Positions 22,225 to 33,087 of a DNA stretch of 64,000 bases are shown piece by piece. The stretch's first letter is position 1, and each line of letters starts with the position of its first letter. The stretch is from Gordius sp. MW1 (taxonomy: Eukaryota > Nematomorpha > Gordioida > Gordea > Gordiidae): NCBI GenBank assembly GCA_964036665.1, contig OZ038526.1, positions 7,688,001 to 7,752,000 of the forward strand. The letters run 5' to 3'. The translations under genes and the position numbers were made by a program. The notes below the pieces were generated by a model. It saw only the letters and a program-made list of their open reading frames with translations. It searched no databases and was not told the DNA's origin.

Positions 22225-23984
22225 TTAACGTGAATAAGGGTGGTAGTTAGAAGCATGGCCAGCAGTACCACGTTTAGCTTTACCCCCATTTCCTTGATTC
22301 ATAACCGGGGCAACTAAAAAAGAATAAAGAACTGAAAATTTTTTATATACCTTGTGGTTGGCCTTGACCGTAATAGCCCGAATAATAATCAGGGTACCCT
22401 ATATTATCAAAATAAATGGTTATTGGCACTGAGATAACTTACCAAAATTTCCAGCATAATAACCAGAATAATCATAGTTGCCGTAATTGTTGCCACCATA
22501 GCCTTGATAGTAGGGAGAGTATTGATTCCAACCAGGATTGGTTTGGTTGTAATTCACTTTTTATAAAAGTAAGAAATTGGATAAAAATAGTGTATACTTT
22601 GACTGGTTTGCTGAGGTGCTTTGCTTGATGGTGTAGCCTTTTTTACATCACACTAAAAACAGAAATAACAAACAAATTATAATAAATTACTTCTTTGCCT
22701 TTGATGACAATTTTAGAGTTCTTACAAATTTCCTGCACAATTTCTGGATTATCAAATGTAAGAAAACAAAAGTTTCTTTTTTGATTCCTTACTTTATCAA
22801 AAGGCTGCTCAGTTTTTTCAATCTAACACAAGCATTTTAGGATAAATAAATGAGATTAAAAATACATTGCCATATTTAGCAAAAACAGCTTTTATCTCAT
22901 CTTCTGTAGTGGTGGGATCTAACCCACCAATAAATACTTTTCGTAAAAGCTCTCTACCAGGTCTACTTTTAGCTCTTTTAGGATCAATTTGTTTACCATT
23001 AATAACATGAGGCCCAGATGCAATTAACTACAAATTTAAATTGATTATTAAAAAGCATAAATTATTATTTAATACATTTTCAACAGCTTCAACAGTTTCA
23101 AATAAAACAAAGCCAAATCCTCGAGATTTCCCTGTGTGAGGATCCGTCTTAATATTAGCATCAATTACGTTACCAAATTTGGTGAGGTATGTTTTAAGAT
23201 CATCTAATAATTAAATTAAAATTATATATTGATTAATAAAAGATAAGGACAAAGAAGAAAGGGGAAAAGCCAGCTTACAAGTCTATTACTTAATTGTCTT
23301 ATTTATGTATTCCGAAACACTTACCATCATCATGATCATATGCAGTGGTATTGAAGATGGGATGAGGATGGATTTTTTTAATTTAACTAAAAAACATTGA
23401 TTTTAGACAATGTTAAAAAATGTTATTTGATTAAATTAACAGATACTCAAAACAAAATCTTAAAAAGAATAAAATGAAGAAATGGTTTGATGCCATTGAT
23501 TCATCTTCTTGATGGAGTATCTAAATAGATGAGTGAGGGGGTTAATATATAAATAACTGAGTAAGGCTACAGGGTAAAGTTTAAACCTTATTCTTATATC
23601 GTATTAGTTTAGGAATTATCGAAAATCAAGGCTGAAATAAAGATAAATTAGTAAGTATATTATAACGCTAATATTAATATCAATTACTTTCTGTAGTTTC
23701 CCAGCTAATACCGCCAATGAACAACTTTCTAATATTACTTATAAGAATTTTGCTAATAAAGTAAAATCGTACCGTTCATCATCATCCTTTTTAGTTGTAT
23801 TTATGGTTTCCCTTTTAGAAAACCCATCACCTCCGCCATTTTGATCTGACTTAGAATTTTGATCATTTTGAAATTCCATTTGTTGATTTTGATCAGAATT
23901 GAATTCATTTTTTTCATGATGTGCATTTTCTTGCTCATTGTAGTCATTCATTTCATTTTGTTCAGTATATTCTTGATCCGCCAT
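22225..23984 (-). CDS. sqd: Squid-like hnRNP (two-RRM RNA-binding protein), nine exons
   Basis: Exons 23984-23773, 23728-23688, 23203-23076, 23027-22866, 22822-22691, 22652-22598, 22556-22443, 22398-22351 and 22313-22225 join in phase to 326 residues. The N-terminus (residues 1-70) is acidic and Gln/Asn-rich. RRM1 spans about 72-150 with RNP2 KLFIGG and RNP1 [11 protein letters not shown]2 about 157-235 with RNP2 KVFIGG and RNP1-like KRNFCFLTF. The C-terminal tail is Gly/Tyr/Asn-rich ([16 protein letters not shown]) and ends HPYSR. This order is that of Drosophila Squid/hrp40 and vertebrate hnRNP A/B/D, nuclear-cytoplasmic proteins in splicing and mRNA localisation. Seven introns are 37-48 nt; one is 484 nt and holds a possible extra exon (23325-23386). 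The C-terminal tail split over small exons suggests isoform choice there. Confident family call; direct orthology to sqd is an inference. Confidence 0.9.
23325..23386 (-). other. Candidate poison exon in the long Squid-like intron
   Basis: Within the only long intron (23204-23687), a 62-nt segment is bounded by a strong acceptor (TTTTTTAG, at 23387) and a strong donor (GTAAGTG, ending the segment at 23325). It stays open when read from exon 2 ([12 protein letters not shown]...), but its length shifts the frame so that exon 3 meets a stop after about 12 codons. Poison exons that limit protein level are known in hnRNP genes; here it is an inference from splice sites only. Confidence 0.35.
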
Positions 23985-24204
23985 CTTTATTTACAGGAAG
24001 CGATAACTTGAAAAAAATGGTGCAATGACAATTGAATTGCAGTCCACACGGTATGCAATCGTTAAATACCCGCACCCATCGAGTTTGTACAATAAATTAA
24101 TAATATTTTGCAGTTAAGATCAAACTTTTAAGTGAAAAATTTGTAAAGGATTTGTTAATCAAATTTTAAATGTTTCTTAGTATAGAATTCTCAGCAAAGC
24201 GCTT
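23985..24204 (-). promoter_or_regulatory. Upstream region of the Squid-like gene
   Basis: Immediate 5' flank with the probable 5'UTR and promoter. No clear core promoter motif could be picked out of the AT-rich sequence. Confidence 0.3.
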
Positions 24205-24330
24205 AAATGAACCAATACAATGAATTTTTACAAATGTTATAATTTGCTTGAACCATAAAATTTAATATGTTATACTATACTTCAAACTTCTTTATACTTT
24301 TTTTAATTAGAACTTTTCATAGAAAATGTC
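24205..24330 (+). mobile_element. Fragment of the GAGAC-rich hAT family interior
   Basis: ATAATTTGCTTGAACCATAA and CATAGAAAATGTCATCTTTA correspond to 17897-18000 of the hAT element at 17172-18319. Neither terminus is present. Confidence 0.5.
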
Positions 24331-24870
24331 ATCTTTATGGAATTTATAGACTTTTTGGATAGGAAATATTGTCATAAATATATTTATATTCGGAATTTTT
24401 CCTCGCTCTAATATACTTAACCCAACACAAATCTAATACAAAGGATTTGTATTTTGAATGATGTAAAAAATCTTATATATTAAACATCCTAAATAATATA
24501 TATTTACAAAAATCTAGATGAATTTGCTTAAATGAGGGTTACTCTAAATTTAGTAAAACATCTTAATTTTGTTAAAAAAGCTAGTTTAATATAAACTCTT
24601 GTATATGATTTCATTCCATAGGTGTTTATACCTATAAATTAATTTTTTATAAACATCAATCCGCGATCAGGGTGCAATTTTGAAGGAACATACCAAATTC
24701 CTAAAGAATGTCTGCCACCCGAACGAAAAGAAGGTATGCCATTTTTAAGGGGAAGGGGAGTATAATGTATTATAATAAGGAGCGTTAAGTTTATTGATTT
24801 CTTGGATGGTGATTATTTTTGTTTCAAATAGCAGGGTTTATCAATTCTGTATTGCCTATATATACCGTGT
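24331..24870. other. Intergenic DNA
   Basis: A short exon-like open tract near 24660-24740 (RDQGAILKEHTKFLKNVCHP) lies between an AG and a GTATG site, but no neighbouring exon supports it. The rest is AT-rich and unremarkable. Confidence 0.3.
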
Positions 24871-24878
24871 TGTATTAC

Positions 24879-25030
24879 CATGGGTGTAGCCAGGTTTTGG
24901 ATTAGGGGGGGGGCAAAACGTTTAAGAGTTCAATTAGGGAGAGGCAAAACATACAAGTTTTAAATTTTTAAGCGTTTTTGCATTAAAATTTTTTTTTCGT
25001 CACTCAGTGACCCCCCTGGCTACGCCCATG
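24879..25030. mobile_element. Complete poly-G MITE with 8-bp target duplication
   Basis: Ends CATGGGTGTAGCCAGG and CCTGGCTACGCCCATG form a terminal inverted repeat. Flanks TGTATTAC (24871-24878) and TGTATTGC (25031-25038) match 7 of 8. Length 152 bp with a G-run and GGCAAAAC motif near the left end. This is the best-preserved copy of a family with at least five relatives in the window. The 8-bp duplication suggests a hAT-mobilised MITE. Confidence 0.75.
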
Positions 25031-25680
25031 TGTATTGCTATTATTTTGCTTCCCCCCTTTGAAAACCCATAAGTTGACTCTGAGGTTAATCTTTTCATTC
25101 TTGTTAAAATTCAAATCTTAAACGAGGTGTACTTTTCTTGAAAGTTTTAGTATAAAGAATGTTTTAGTCTTTGAATTTGTGTCTAATGATATCAACAATG
25201 GATGTTCATAAACTATAATTGAGTAAAAATTCCTTAACTCTAAATTTGGACTACTTTTTCTAAGTTCCTGTCTAAATTTTTTTTATTACTTCAATTTTTT
25301 TCGATATCATTGCATTTAGTGGGGTTCCCAATCAATTAATAGTCTGTTTAAACTTTTCTGTTATCAAAAATAATATGTAGTAGTCTGATAATACTTTTAT
25401 GGAAATGCAGGTCAAATTCTATTTTTATATTAATACGATTTTCTTTACCTATGCTTTTAAATTTAAATTACGAGATATTTGCTTCAATTCTAAATCGACT
25501 ACGAATGTTTTTTTTACAATATATAAATCTGTGAACCATTCACTTATTATAAAAACAACGAGCGCCATATAGCCGTTTTCCCATGTCGGACTCTTCCACT
25601 CTTACAACGCTTAAATTTTACAACCTATATAAATATATATCTTTATGTTATTAGCTATCCTCACAACTATTTTTATTCAT
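25031..25680. other. Intergenic DNA
   Basis: No gene, RNA or repeat recognised. Confidence 0.4.
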
Positions 25681-26230
25681 GTTCGCTTACCCTCGAATTG
25701 CACCTTCCTTGCACAATTTTTCAGGTGACTTTCCTTCCGTCTTTCCAAATAGTCTTACTATCTCAAGCTTCTTACAGCCTACCTTCTCTAAATAACTACT
25801 TCTAATTAACCCATTCTCTTTATTTCTTATATGCTCCTTTTTGCTTATTCGCAAGATACATTTTAACAAGCATCTTAATTGTAGCCAAGCTTTGCTCTTC
25901 CTTTGACTTATTTGCCCATGTCTCCGCTCCATAAAGTACCGTGGGGGCAATAATTCTGTTATATAATCGTCCCACATGTGCAACCTCATCTCCCTAAAAT
26001 TTTGTGATCCGGCCTTTAATTTTGCCTTAATTTCACTTTCTACACCTCCATCAAATTGTATCTAAAACCAAAATATTCGAATTCCCTCTTGTGGCCCAAA
26101 CATTAGTCATCGATATGCAGATGCAATTCTATGTGTTAATTTATCGACTCCATGCATATATACTCAATTTTGAACCTGTTGACTTTAAGGGCATTGCTCT
26201 TGATTCAATCCATCCACACTTTATCTGCCT

Positions 26231-27560
26231 TCGAGGTCTGTATGGGCCGGGCCAGCCCGCGGTCCGCAGGCCCAATCCCAGCCCAAAAATTATAATATGA
26301 AAAAGTTTGCATGAGATGTATGATGAAATAGTCATTTTTTTCTAGCAAAGATTAAATGGAAAAACTTTAAGGTATTTCAATCTTCCAGGTTGTGAAAAGG
26401 CAAGCATCGAGTTAGAAGGGATAAGACACCAACACTCTATAAAATATTACCCTTTTATACATCATTAAAAAGCATCCCAAATTTGTTTCCATCTACTACG
26501 TGATGATCCTGTTGATTTAAAGATCTATCTACAACTATGCTAATTTTAAAGATCGATATTTATCATAAAATATCATCCTTTTTTGTTTCATAGTTTCGCA
26601 TGTTGAAAATGCTACCCGATGTGAAAGCTTCTTAAAGACTACTGTAAAATTTTTTTTAAAGAAATCCATCCAAGAGATCCTGGCTCTTCTTGCATAGATC
26701 TTCTTGCATAAGTCGTCCATTGAGGAATCCAGCTCAGGTGTGCAACACTAAACAATTATCTATTTTCTATTTGGGACGATGAGAAAACAGAAAAAATTAA
26801 AGATTTTAACGAAGTTGATACATCTTGAATTAAATCTAAACCTGAGGATGCTCAGCTAGATGTGATTTTATGGTGAAAGAACACCAACTTATATTACCAA
26901 ACTTAACAAAATAAGCTAGTCAGTTTTTGTCAATTGCAGCCAGCAGAGCTACGAGTGAACGCAGAAGTAAGGCAAGTCGTCTTTTAGAACAGAGAAGAAC
27001 GAAATTATTGCCTGATATAATTTAATGGCAATATTAAATTGTAATTTTTAATTAAAACCAATCTTATAAGCTACTAGCTGACCCGGCAAACGTTGTTTTG
27101 CTAAAAATACAATTTTCTTTAATCTAATAAAATTCAAGAAAACTTCAGCGTTGTATGTATGACGTCATTATTGTATATGATGCTATAAATGAAACTGGCC
27201 GGGAAATGTCCGATATTTTTAAAACCAAAAGGTATTTTAAGAATTTGAAAAAGCTATTTTACCCCTGGGCACCTACGGCTAAATTTTCGCGCGAATTGGA
27301 CCGGTAGTTTCAGAATTTAGCCCTTACATACATACATACACACAACACATACATACACTTTACTTTATATATATAGATAGCTAAATTATTGCATTAACAA
27401 TACAAAATAGTTTTTATACAAATAAATTGAAACAGCGTAGACTTATTGTTGCTCGTGCGGGCCTGATGCGGCGCAATTTTTGAGATTTTTTGCGGGCCGG
27501 GGCGGGGCAAAAAAATAATATTTGTTTGGGTATGGGCCTGGCTGCCCATGCAGACCTCTA
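26231..27560. mobile_element. GC-rich-ended hAT element nested in the LINE
   Basis: Left end TCGAGGTCTGTATGGGCCGG and right end GCCCATGCAGACCTCTA are inverse. Flanks ATCTGCCT (26223-26230) and ATCTGCTT (27561-27568) match 7 of 8. GC-rich GGGCC motifs cluster at both ends. The interior is AT-rich, without transposase frame, and contains a CTAGCTGACCCGG element (27073-27380). Confidence 0.75.
27073..27380 (+). mobile_element. Short CTAGCTGACCCGGCAAACG element
   Basis: Same start as the element at 3504 and an end in CATA repeats plus TTTATATATATAGATAG. Its centre shares AATTGTATATGATGCTATAA-like and GGCCGGGAAATGTCCGATAT text with the tandem repeat at 40480-41345, in inverse orientation. Confidence 0.6.
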
Positions 27561-27829
27561 ATCTGCTTTGCTTATTCTACATTTGAACCTGAGCGCATCA
27601 CTATATCATCCGGAATGCAATGCCCATGGTGATTCGCGTTTGAGGTCCTTAGTTATCCAATTCATCATTTTTATGAGGAACAATATACTCAGTGTCGATC
27701 CTTGATGCACACCGCCATTCAGACTCCTTTGATCTACCATTGGATGTTCGTACTTTGGTTTTTGCGCTATTAAAAGTTTTAATAAAACTTTTGACAATCG
27801 TGGTGTTTTACCCTTTCTCTTATTCATAA

Positions 27830-28690
27830 TTTTATTTAACGTTTTTTTATTATTACCCCTTGTACTACTCCCGGTTGTTATTCACAAATTATATTCATTC
27901 ACCCCCCACACATACGATCAAATTTACTTTACGCGTAGTTAGGATGACTGATGAGCCATGATTGTTAATATCTCTATGATAAAAATAGATTGTTAATATC
28001 TCTATGATATAAATAGATTGTTAATATCGCTATGATATAAACAGATCATTATTTTATTACCATCATCATCTTATCGCGTTTTATATTACCTCGCTATCAC
28101 TCGTTGATTAATTAATTATTTTACTTTGGAATAGTAGAAAATAAAAGGGAAACAGAATATGTAACGTATTATTAAAAGCAATAAATTTCGAGGATCCATT
28201 TTATCGCGAATACTTTTTATCGCGGATTTTTTAATTAAATTCAATAAATCCTTTAGTTATATCATTGGGGACTTATTAACAATTATCATATTCTACAATC
28301 ATAATCTAAGAATAAAACTGAGGCATAAAATATATTTAAATTTAACATATATAAATTCGTTATCAAATAAGATTTAAAATTTTCAGTTGCAACATTATAT
28401 CAATAATTTCATAAGATTCATAATTTGGTTACCTATTCCTTTATATATAAATTGGTCCCATAGTTAATAGTAAGTTAATAGATGGGTTTTCCTTTCCTGT
28501 GATGGCTCCTTTTTAACTTCATATTCTCAATGTTTTTCTATCTGTTTTAACTATCTATATCTTTAAACACAGACATACTATTGAATAAAATTTACCTTTC
28601 TTATGAATAAATTTTATTTATATGTGTTTTGATATAAAATTTATATAATAACATGGAAGCCAAAGGTATTTACATCTGCTAAAATCTTAT
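27830..28690. other. Intergenic DNA with a small tandem repeat
   Basis: Apart from the three-unit repeat at 27962-28045, AT-rich sequence without recognised features. Confidence 0.4.
27962..28045. repeat. Three copies of a 30-bp tandem repeat
   Basis: Units of the form TTGTTAATATCTCTATGATA plus AAAATAGA repeat three times with few changes. Confidence 0.8.
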
Positions 28691-28699
28691 CTTCTTTTC

Positions 28700-29110
28700 A
28701 TGATTGTTTTTTACCTAGGCTGGTCGTTTGTCCTTTCAACATCAATTTTAATTTGTCTCTATATTTACATAGATATATATATATCTTGTGCACTTTCATA
28801 TTGTGCCTTATTTATGATACCATGTAAGCTTGGATCCTCCTCTCTTTTGTATTCCTGCAAAATTTATCTTCTCAATTTTCTTTCCGACATAGCTATCGTC
28901 CCTTCTCTCGACATGCCTATACCATCTTAGTCTATTTGTTACGAGCTTTATCTTATAGATGTTGTACCCAGATTTCTCCTTATTTCTTCATTTTACATAT
29001 GTTCTTTTTTGCTCCTAGCATTAAGTATTCACATTTCTATGTAATAGACGCTGCTCTTCTTTCAAATGCATACCCCAGGATTCCGAGGTATGCAGGGGGG
29101 TTGCTGGCTG
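28700..29110 (-). mobile_element. RTE-like LINE relic, C-terminal region
   Basis: Minus strand reads KLVTNRLRWYRHVERRDDSY followed by an IQKRGG-like block, the equivalent of the RLRWYGH...GKRGRGRP signature at 3354. Only the distal part is preserved, in shifted frames. Confidence 0.55.
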
Positions 29111-29530
29111 TATGATTGACCTATAAAGTTTTTTTTCTTTAATTTAATTATAGTTTATTGATATATATCTAAATATGATATTAAATGATACAATTATATA
29201 ATAATTATATTCAAAAAAACATCATATGAGTAATATGTCTTCATCTTCCTCTTTTAGAAAGAGGCCAGGAATCCAAAAAAGATTTGAAATTAAATTTTGC
29301 AATTAAGATAGCTATTGATTGTTTCAATAAAAATGCGGGGGAATGTTTGGAGGGACGGGATCGCCTGCCTATTTCTTTGAATAAAGCCAACGCCATTTTT
29401 CCATAGGATCTTCTACAGGATAAACTATTGTAATAAAAATACTCCAGTCCAAAAGGGCCTTGTATTTTTGAAGCTTGCCTACTTCAGCGAGAGCCAGGGG
29501 GTGGCTGGCTGTATGATTGACCTATAAAGT
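29103..29530 (-). repeat. 27-bp direct repeats around an insert with a terminal T-run
   Basis: GCTGGCTGTATGATTGACCT plus ATAAAGT occurs perfectly at 29103-29129 and 29504-29530. The insert begins with a T-run on this strand, which is a poly(A) with an AATAAA-like signal on the minus strand. Its minus-strand text holds an open frame with GKMALALFKEIGRRSRPS. This looks like an LINE-mobilised, 5'-truncated insertion with a target duplication. However, similarity extends slightly beyond the repeats (CAGGGGG on both sides), so a segmental duplication is possible. Confidence 0.45.
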
Positions 29531-30560
29531 GTATAAGCCTTTTCGGATGTTTTTGTCACAACACTTGTTAAATCTCTCCATTCGAGCATCCGGAATTTAT
29601 ATTTGATGTATTTCTGGCTCGGTTGAGTGCTAAAGACTTTTATAAATTGATTACCTATCATTTATGCATAGTCATATCAATCTTTTAATTAAAAAAAAAC
29701 TTATATGCGCATTCCGCTTTATAACAGAAGACTTTAATGGGGCAGGATTATTATTTTGGGGGCATACGGTCTTAGCTAAGCCATATAAGCAATTTTCTTT
29801 TTTACTTTACCTAATTAGAAGTGGGCCTGGTATTGCCCTCTTGCGGTCCTGTCCAGGAGTCAGAGCATCATAATTAAGGTTGGAAGGGGTGAAAATGTCT
29901 ATACAGGTGAATTCCCATTTAAGGGGTAGACCATTTTGCCAGGGGATGAGAGTTGAGCCGTCAGGCCGCACCTTCCTTCCAACAAAGGTTCAGAAGGCTC
30001 TAGCACCATTAGAAGGCCAACATTTTTAAGGGCAGCTTGAATAAGTAAATTGATTTTTGTGTGCCTTATATATTTAAATTTGTTTAAGGCGGTGTAGGGG
30101 GTGCCTTGAATTATGTCCACAAGTTGGGAGCAATTGCGGGCAGGGGTACGGTTTGGAATAAGGTATCCCCAGTCTAAGGGCTATGGAATAAGAAAGCTCC
30201 GGCCGGATTCTTCAACATAATCTAGAAAGTGAACTAGGATAAGCTCTAGTCACTTGTGACTCGATCTATCAAGCCACACTTTAGGTTGAAGTGCTGGCGG
30301 GCATCGCAGCTGGATAAGAGGTACGTCTTAATTTTTATGTCTTGAGACAATAGGGAATGGGATCCCTGGTTGACGTTGGAGGACAAGACATCTCTAGCCA
30401 GTCCAATGGATGGGCAAGTTGGTTATTAAGTTATTCATTGATTTAATGAAATCAAAGCTGCCATTGAAATTGATGCAGCCGGGCGTATACCTAAACCGCC
30501 GGCTGAAGTCATTAGTGCGGCTTGGAGCCAGGAGATAAAATAAAACTCTAATTTTAGAAT
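29531..30560 (-). pseudogene. Degraded coding-like region of unknown type
   Basis: The minus strand has unusually GC-rich, codon-like text in several frames (for example VDIIQGTPYTALNKFKYIRH). It may be a relic of a retroelement polyprotein, but no domain was recognised. It is treated as an old broken fossil. Confidence 0.3.
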
Positions 30561-30741
30561 TGTTTTTAAGAGCTCTTCTTAAACTAACTTATCTCTTTAG
30601 AATTTTGAGTAGCAGAAATGCAACCGAGGAACGGAAACAGTGTTGGATTTATAAAAAAGTTAAATTTCATTTTTGTTTTTAAGGGGTTTAAAAATATATA
30701 CAACATGAGGTTTAAAGCGGGTTCAAGGTCGTGTATATTTA

Positions 30742-31475
30742 TAGTGATGCGGAAAAACCGAGAAAAATATCGGTCTCGTCTCGACGAGACGATCCGAGAA
30801 TATGAAAAATTGAGTCGAGATCGAATTTCGATTTCGAAACGAGACGAGAAGAGATTTTATATTTGAGACTCGACTTTAATTTTTTTATTGACTATCATAA
30901 TCATATATAGTAAATTTGATGATTCTAGTACAGGATCTTAAACGTAAATTAATATAATTGGGATTCCTTAAATATTGAATATTTTTAAAGACACGAGTTA
31001 AATCAATATTAATTCTATATCCGCGTAAAATTTAAATTTTAGTACTTTTAGCTTGTTCAGTAAAATATAAGTGGCCCTTAGGGCTTGTAAATAATTATTC
31101 AATATATTTATTACATATTTTTATCCTTAGCATAATATAATACAAACATGAGTTTTGATAAAGTAGTAGATATTACCAAAACATATTAAAATTTTGCAAC
31201 ATGTACATCATCCTATATTATTTGATGATCTAAATCGTAAATTAAACAAAGTACCTATTATGAATTTGGTTAAAATGTCTAAAAAATTTTTAAGCACCTC
31301 GGCGATTTCTATGCCTGTCGAATCTTTTACTAATTGAAAAGACAATAAAATCAATCTTGAGTTTGCCAAAATTTATCATTGAAATAATCATGGCACACCT
31401 TTAAAATTCTTAAGCAGCATATCACATTATGCATTTGTTTTGCCATTTACATTGCTTAAGAAAAATTTCATAAAG
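30742..31475 (-). mobile_element. hAT-type element fragment (GAGAC-rich family), inverted
   Basis: Begins TAGTGATGCGGAAAAACC, identical to the 17172 terminus, followed by GTCTCGTC/GAGACGAG arrays. It then reads as the inverse of 5150-5889 (for example AGTGGCCCTTAGGGC near 31072). The other end was not found. Confidence 0.6.
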
Positions 31476-31739
31476 AAACTTAAAATAAAAATTTTAAGGC
31501 ATTGCAACTAAAAAAGAGTTGCACATAAATTGGAATATCAAGAAGCATCTATCTTATAATATGTAAAGAAAGATAAATTTTTAACCAATAAAGTAAGATA
31601 TTCAATATAAATTTAGTGGTCAAAATGAATGTATGCGACAGGTTATAAGATTGATATTACAAAATTAATTCAAACAAATCTTTTAGCCCAAAAACCAAAT
31701 AAATTATTTCTTAAGCGTGTTCGTGTGAAGTTTATAATT

Positions 31740-32040
31740 AACTAGTATAATTATAAGACCGCTTATAAAGTTAAAGCCCCGTGCGAGCCCGTTCTTATAA
31801 CTTCAGGCCCGTTGGAGCCCTTTGTAAAATCTTCAGGCCTGTCCTAGCCCGTTTATAATTTAGGTCCACGCCGTTTTAAAAATTTCTAGGCCCGTCAAAC
31901 CTCGTCCGTACCCCTTTTGAGAGCTTCCAGTCTCGCCCGAGCCCGTCCGTAATTTTTTTTTACGCACTTCAAGCCCGTTACCCGCCCGCGGGCCGGGCTT
32001 TTAAACATGTTCTTCAGGCCGGGCCTGATAGTGCCTATCT
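31740..32040. repeat. Degenerate CCCG-rich tandem repeat
   Basis: Short imperfect units of the form AACTTCAGGCCCGTTGGAGCC repeat about seven times, ending in CCGCCCGCGGGCCGGGC. It resembles the GC-rich ends of the hAT elements at 10319 and 26231 but no terminus or target duplication was found. Confidence 0.4.
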
Positions 32041-32180
32041 TCAAGTTGGCCCCCTCTAAATACAAAAATTATTAAAATTTTTATTTACTTATGGCTTAAA
32101 TTTTGAAAAATATAATTTTGCCCCTCTATAAACTGTTATGGTCGGCCCCCTTTAATTTAATCCTGGCTGCACCCATGAAC
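32041..32180. mobile_element. Eroded poly-G/C MITE
   Basis: GGCCCCCTCTAAATAC at the left and CCTGGCTGCACCCATGAAC at the right recall the CCTGGCTACGCCCATG end of the 24879 family, in the same orientation. Diverged and without target duplication. Confidence 0.4.
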
Positions 32181-32243
32181 TTTTATATTTAAAAGTTATA
32201 TTCATCGTGTATCTTCGCTTAACTACGTTTCTAGTGATAAATA

Positions 32244-33085
32244 GGGGAGACCGGGGCTAGTAGTAGACCGGGTTTATATTTATCTTTTTAATTATTTTTA
32301 AAAATAAATCACAAAACTTTAAAATGTAAACTATATGTGCATTTTGTCATAAGGCATAAGGGGAAAAATTTTTATTTGGAAAAACGCCTTTTTGGGGCTA
32401 TTAGTAGCCCTGACAATAATTTTGTATTTTGCATATAAAACTTTTGGTTGTATATTTTAAATTGATTTAAGTTTTATCTTATAAAGGGATATTTTTTATA
32501 TAAAAACCATCTAATGATTAAATTTTTATTTGCGATCTAACATGTTAAGTTATTAATTGGTTAAAAAAATAGGGGTCGGGCTAGTCGGAGAGGGGCTTGT
32601 GCTAGCCATCTGTCTTACCTTATAAAGAAAAATGACAAGATTTTTTTTGTATAATAATATAACAAAATGTAAAGGTATGATTATGATTATACATTAATAA
32701 ACTATTAAAAGATGTTTTCCATTGGAGAATCTGTCTTATATGGATACTTAAGTTAAATTGTCATCTTGACCCTTTTTATTTGTATTATGTAAAATATAAC
32801 CATATTACATTTGCAATAAATCTTTTCATTGAGTTAGCATACACTAATAAGAAGTGAAATGTAAGTGTTAATCTATCCCCCGAAAAGGGCTATAACTATT
32901 AAAATTTTTGAATATTCCCTTTTTTTAAACTTTGTGCCAAAACTAATCTTTTTGCCATCAAAATTTTTTCCTATATTGAAAAAAGACGTTAAAAATATGT
33001 TTCAACAAAAAATTTGAAAAAATAATTTAAGTTTTTTTTAAAATGCGATTTAATTTTTTATGGCTAATTAGTCCCCGTTCTCCCC
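32244..33085. mobile_element. Tc1/mariner-like MITE with TA target site
   Basis: GGGGAGACCGGGGCTAGT at the left is matched in inverse by ATTAGTCCCCGTTCTCCCC at the right, and both ends abut TA. The 842-bp interior is AT-rich with repeated GGGGCTA..AGTAG and GGGGTCGGGCTAGT motifs, and no transposase frame. Class is inferred from the TA flank only. Confidence 0.55.
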
Positions 33086-33087
33086 TA

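Larger units (their letters stand above)
25680..27830 (-). mobile_element. RTE-like LINE relic split by a hAT element
   Basis: Minus strand 27827-27606 gives GGVHQGSTLSILFLIKMMNW and ESPWALHSG, the family's GVHQGS.LSPLLFI and ..PWALLYADD region. After the hAT insertion (26231-27560), 26222-25687 continues with VLYGAETWA-like and ILRISKKEHIRN motifs in more than one frame. The order is that of a single LINE copy, so the hAT landed inside it. Frames are broken and part of the RT between the two pieces is missing. Confidence 0.65.

Noticed and set aside
24660-24740. Exon-like tract RDQGAILKEHTKFLKNVCHP
   Set aside because: Splice-like sites on both sides but no neighbouring exon or known family to support it.
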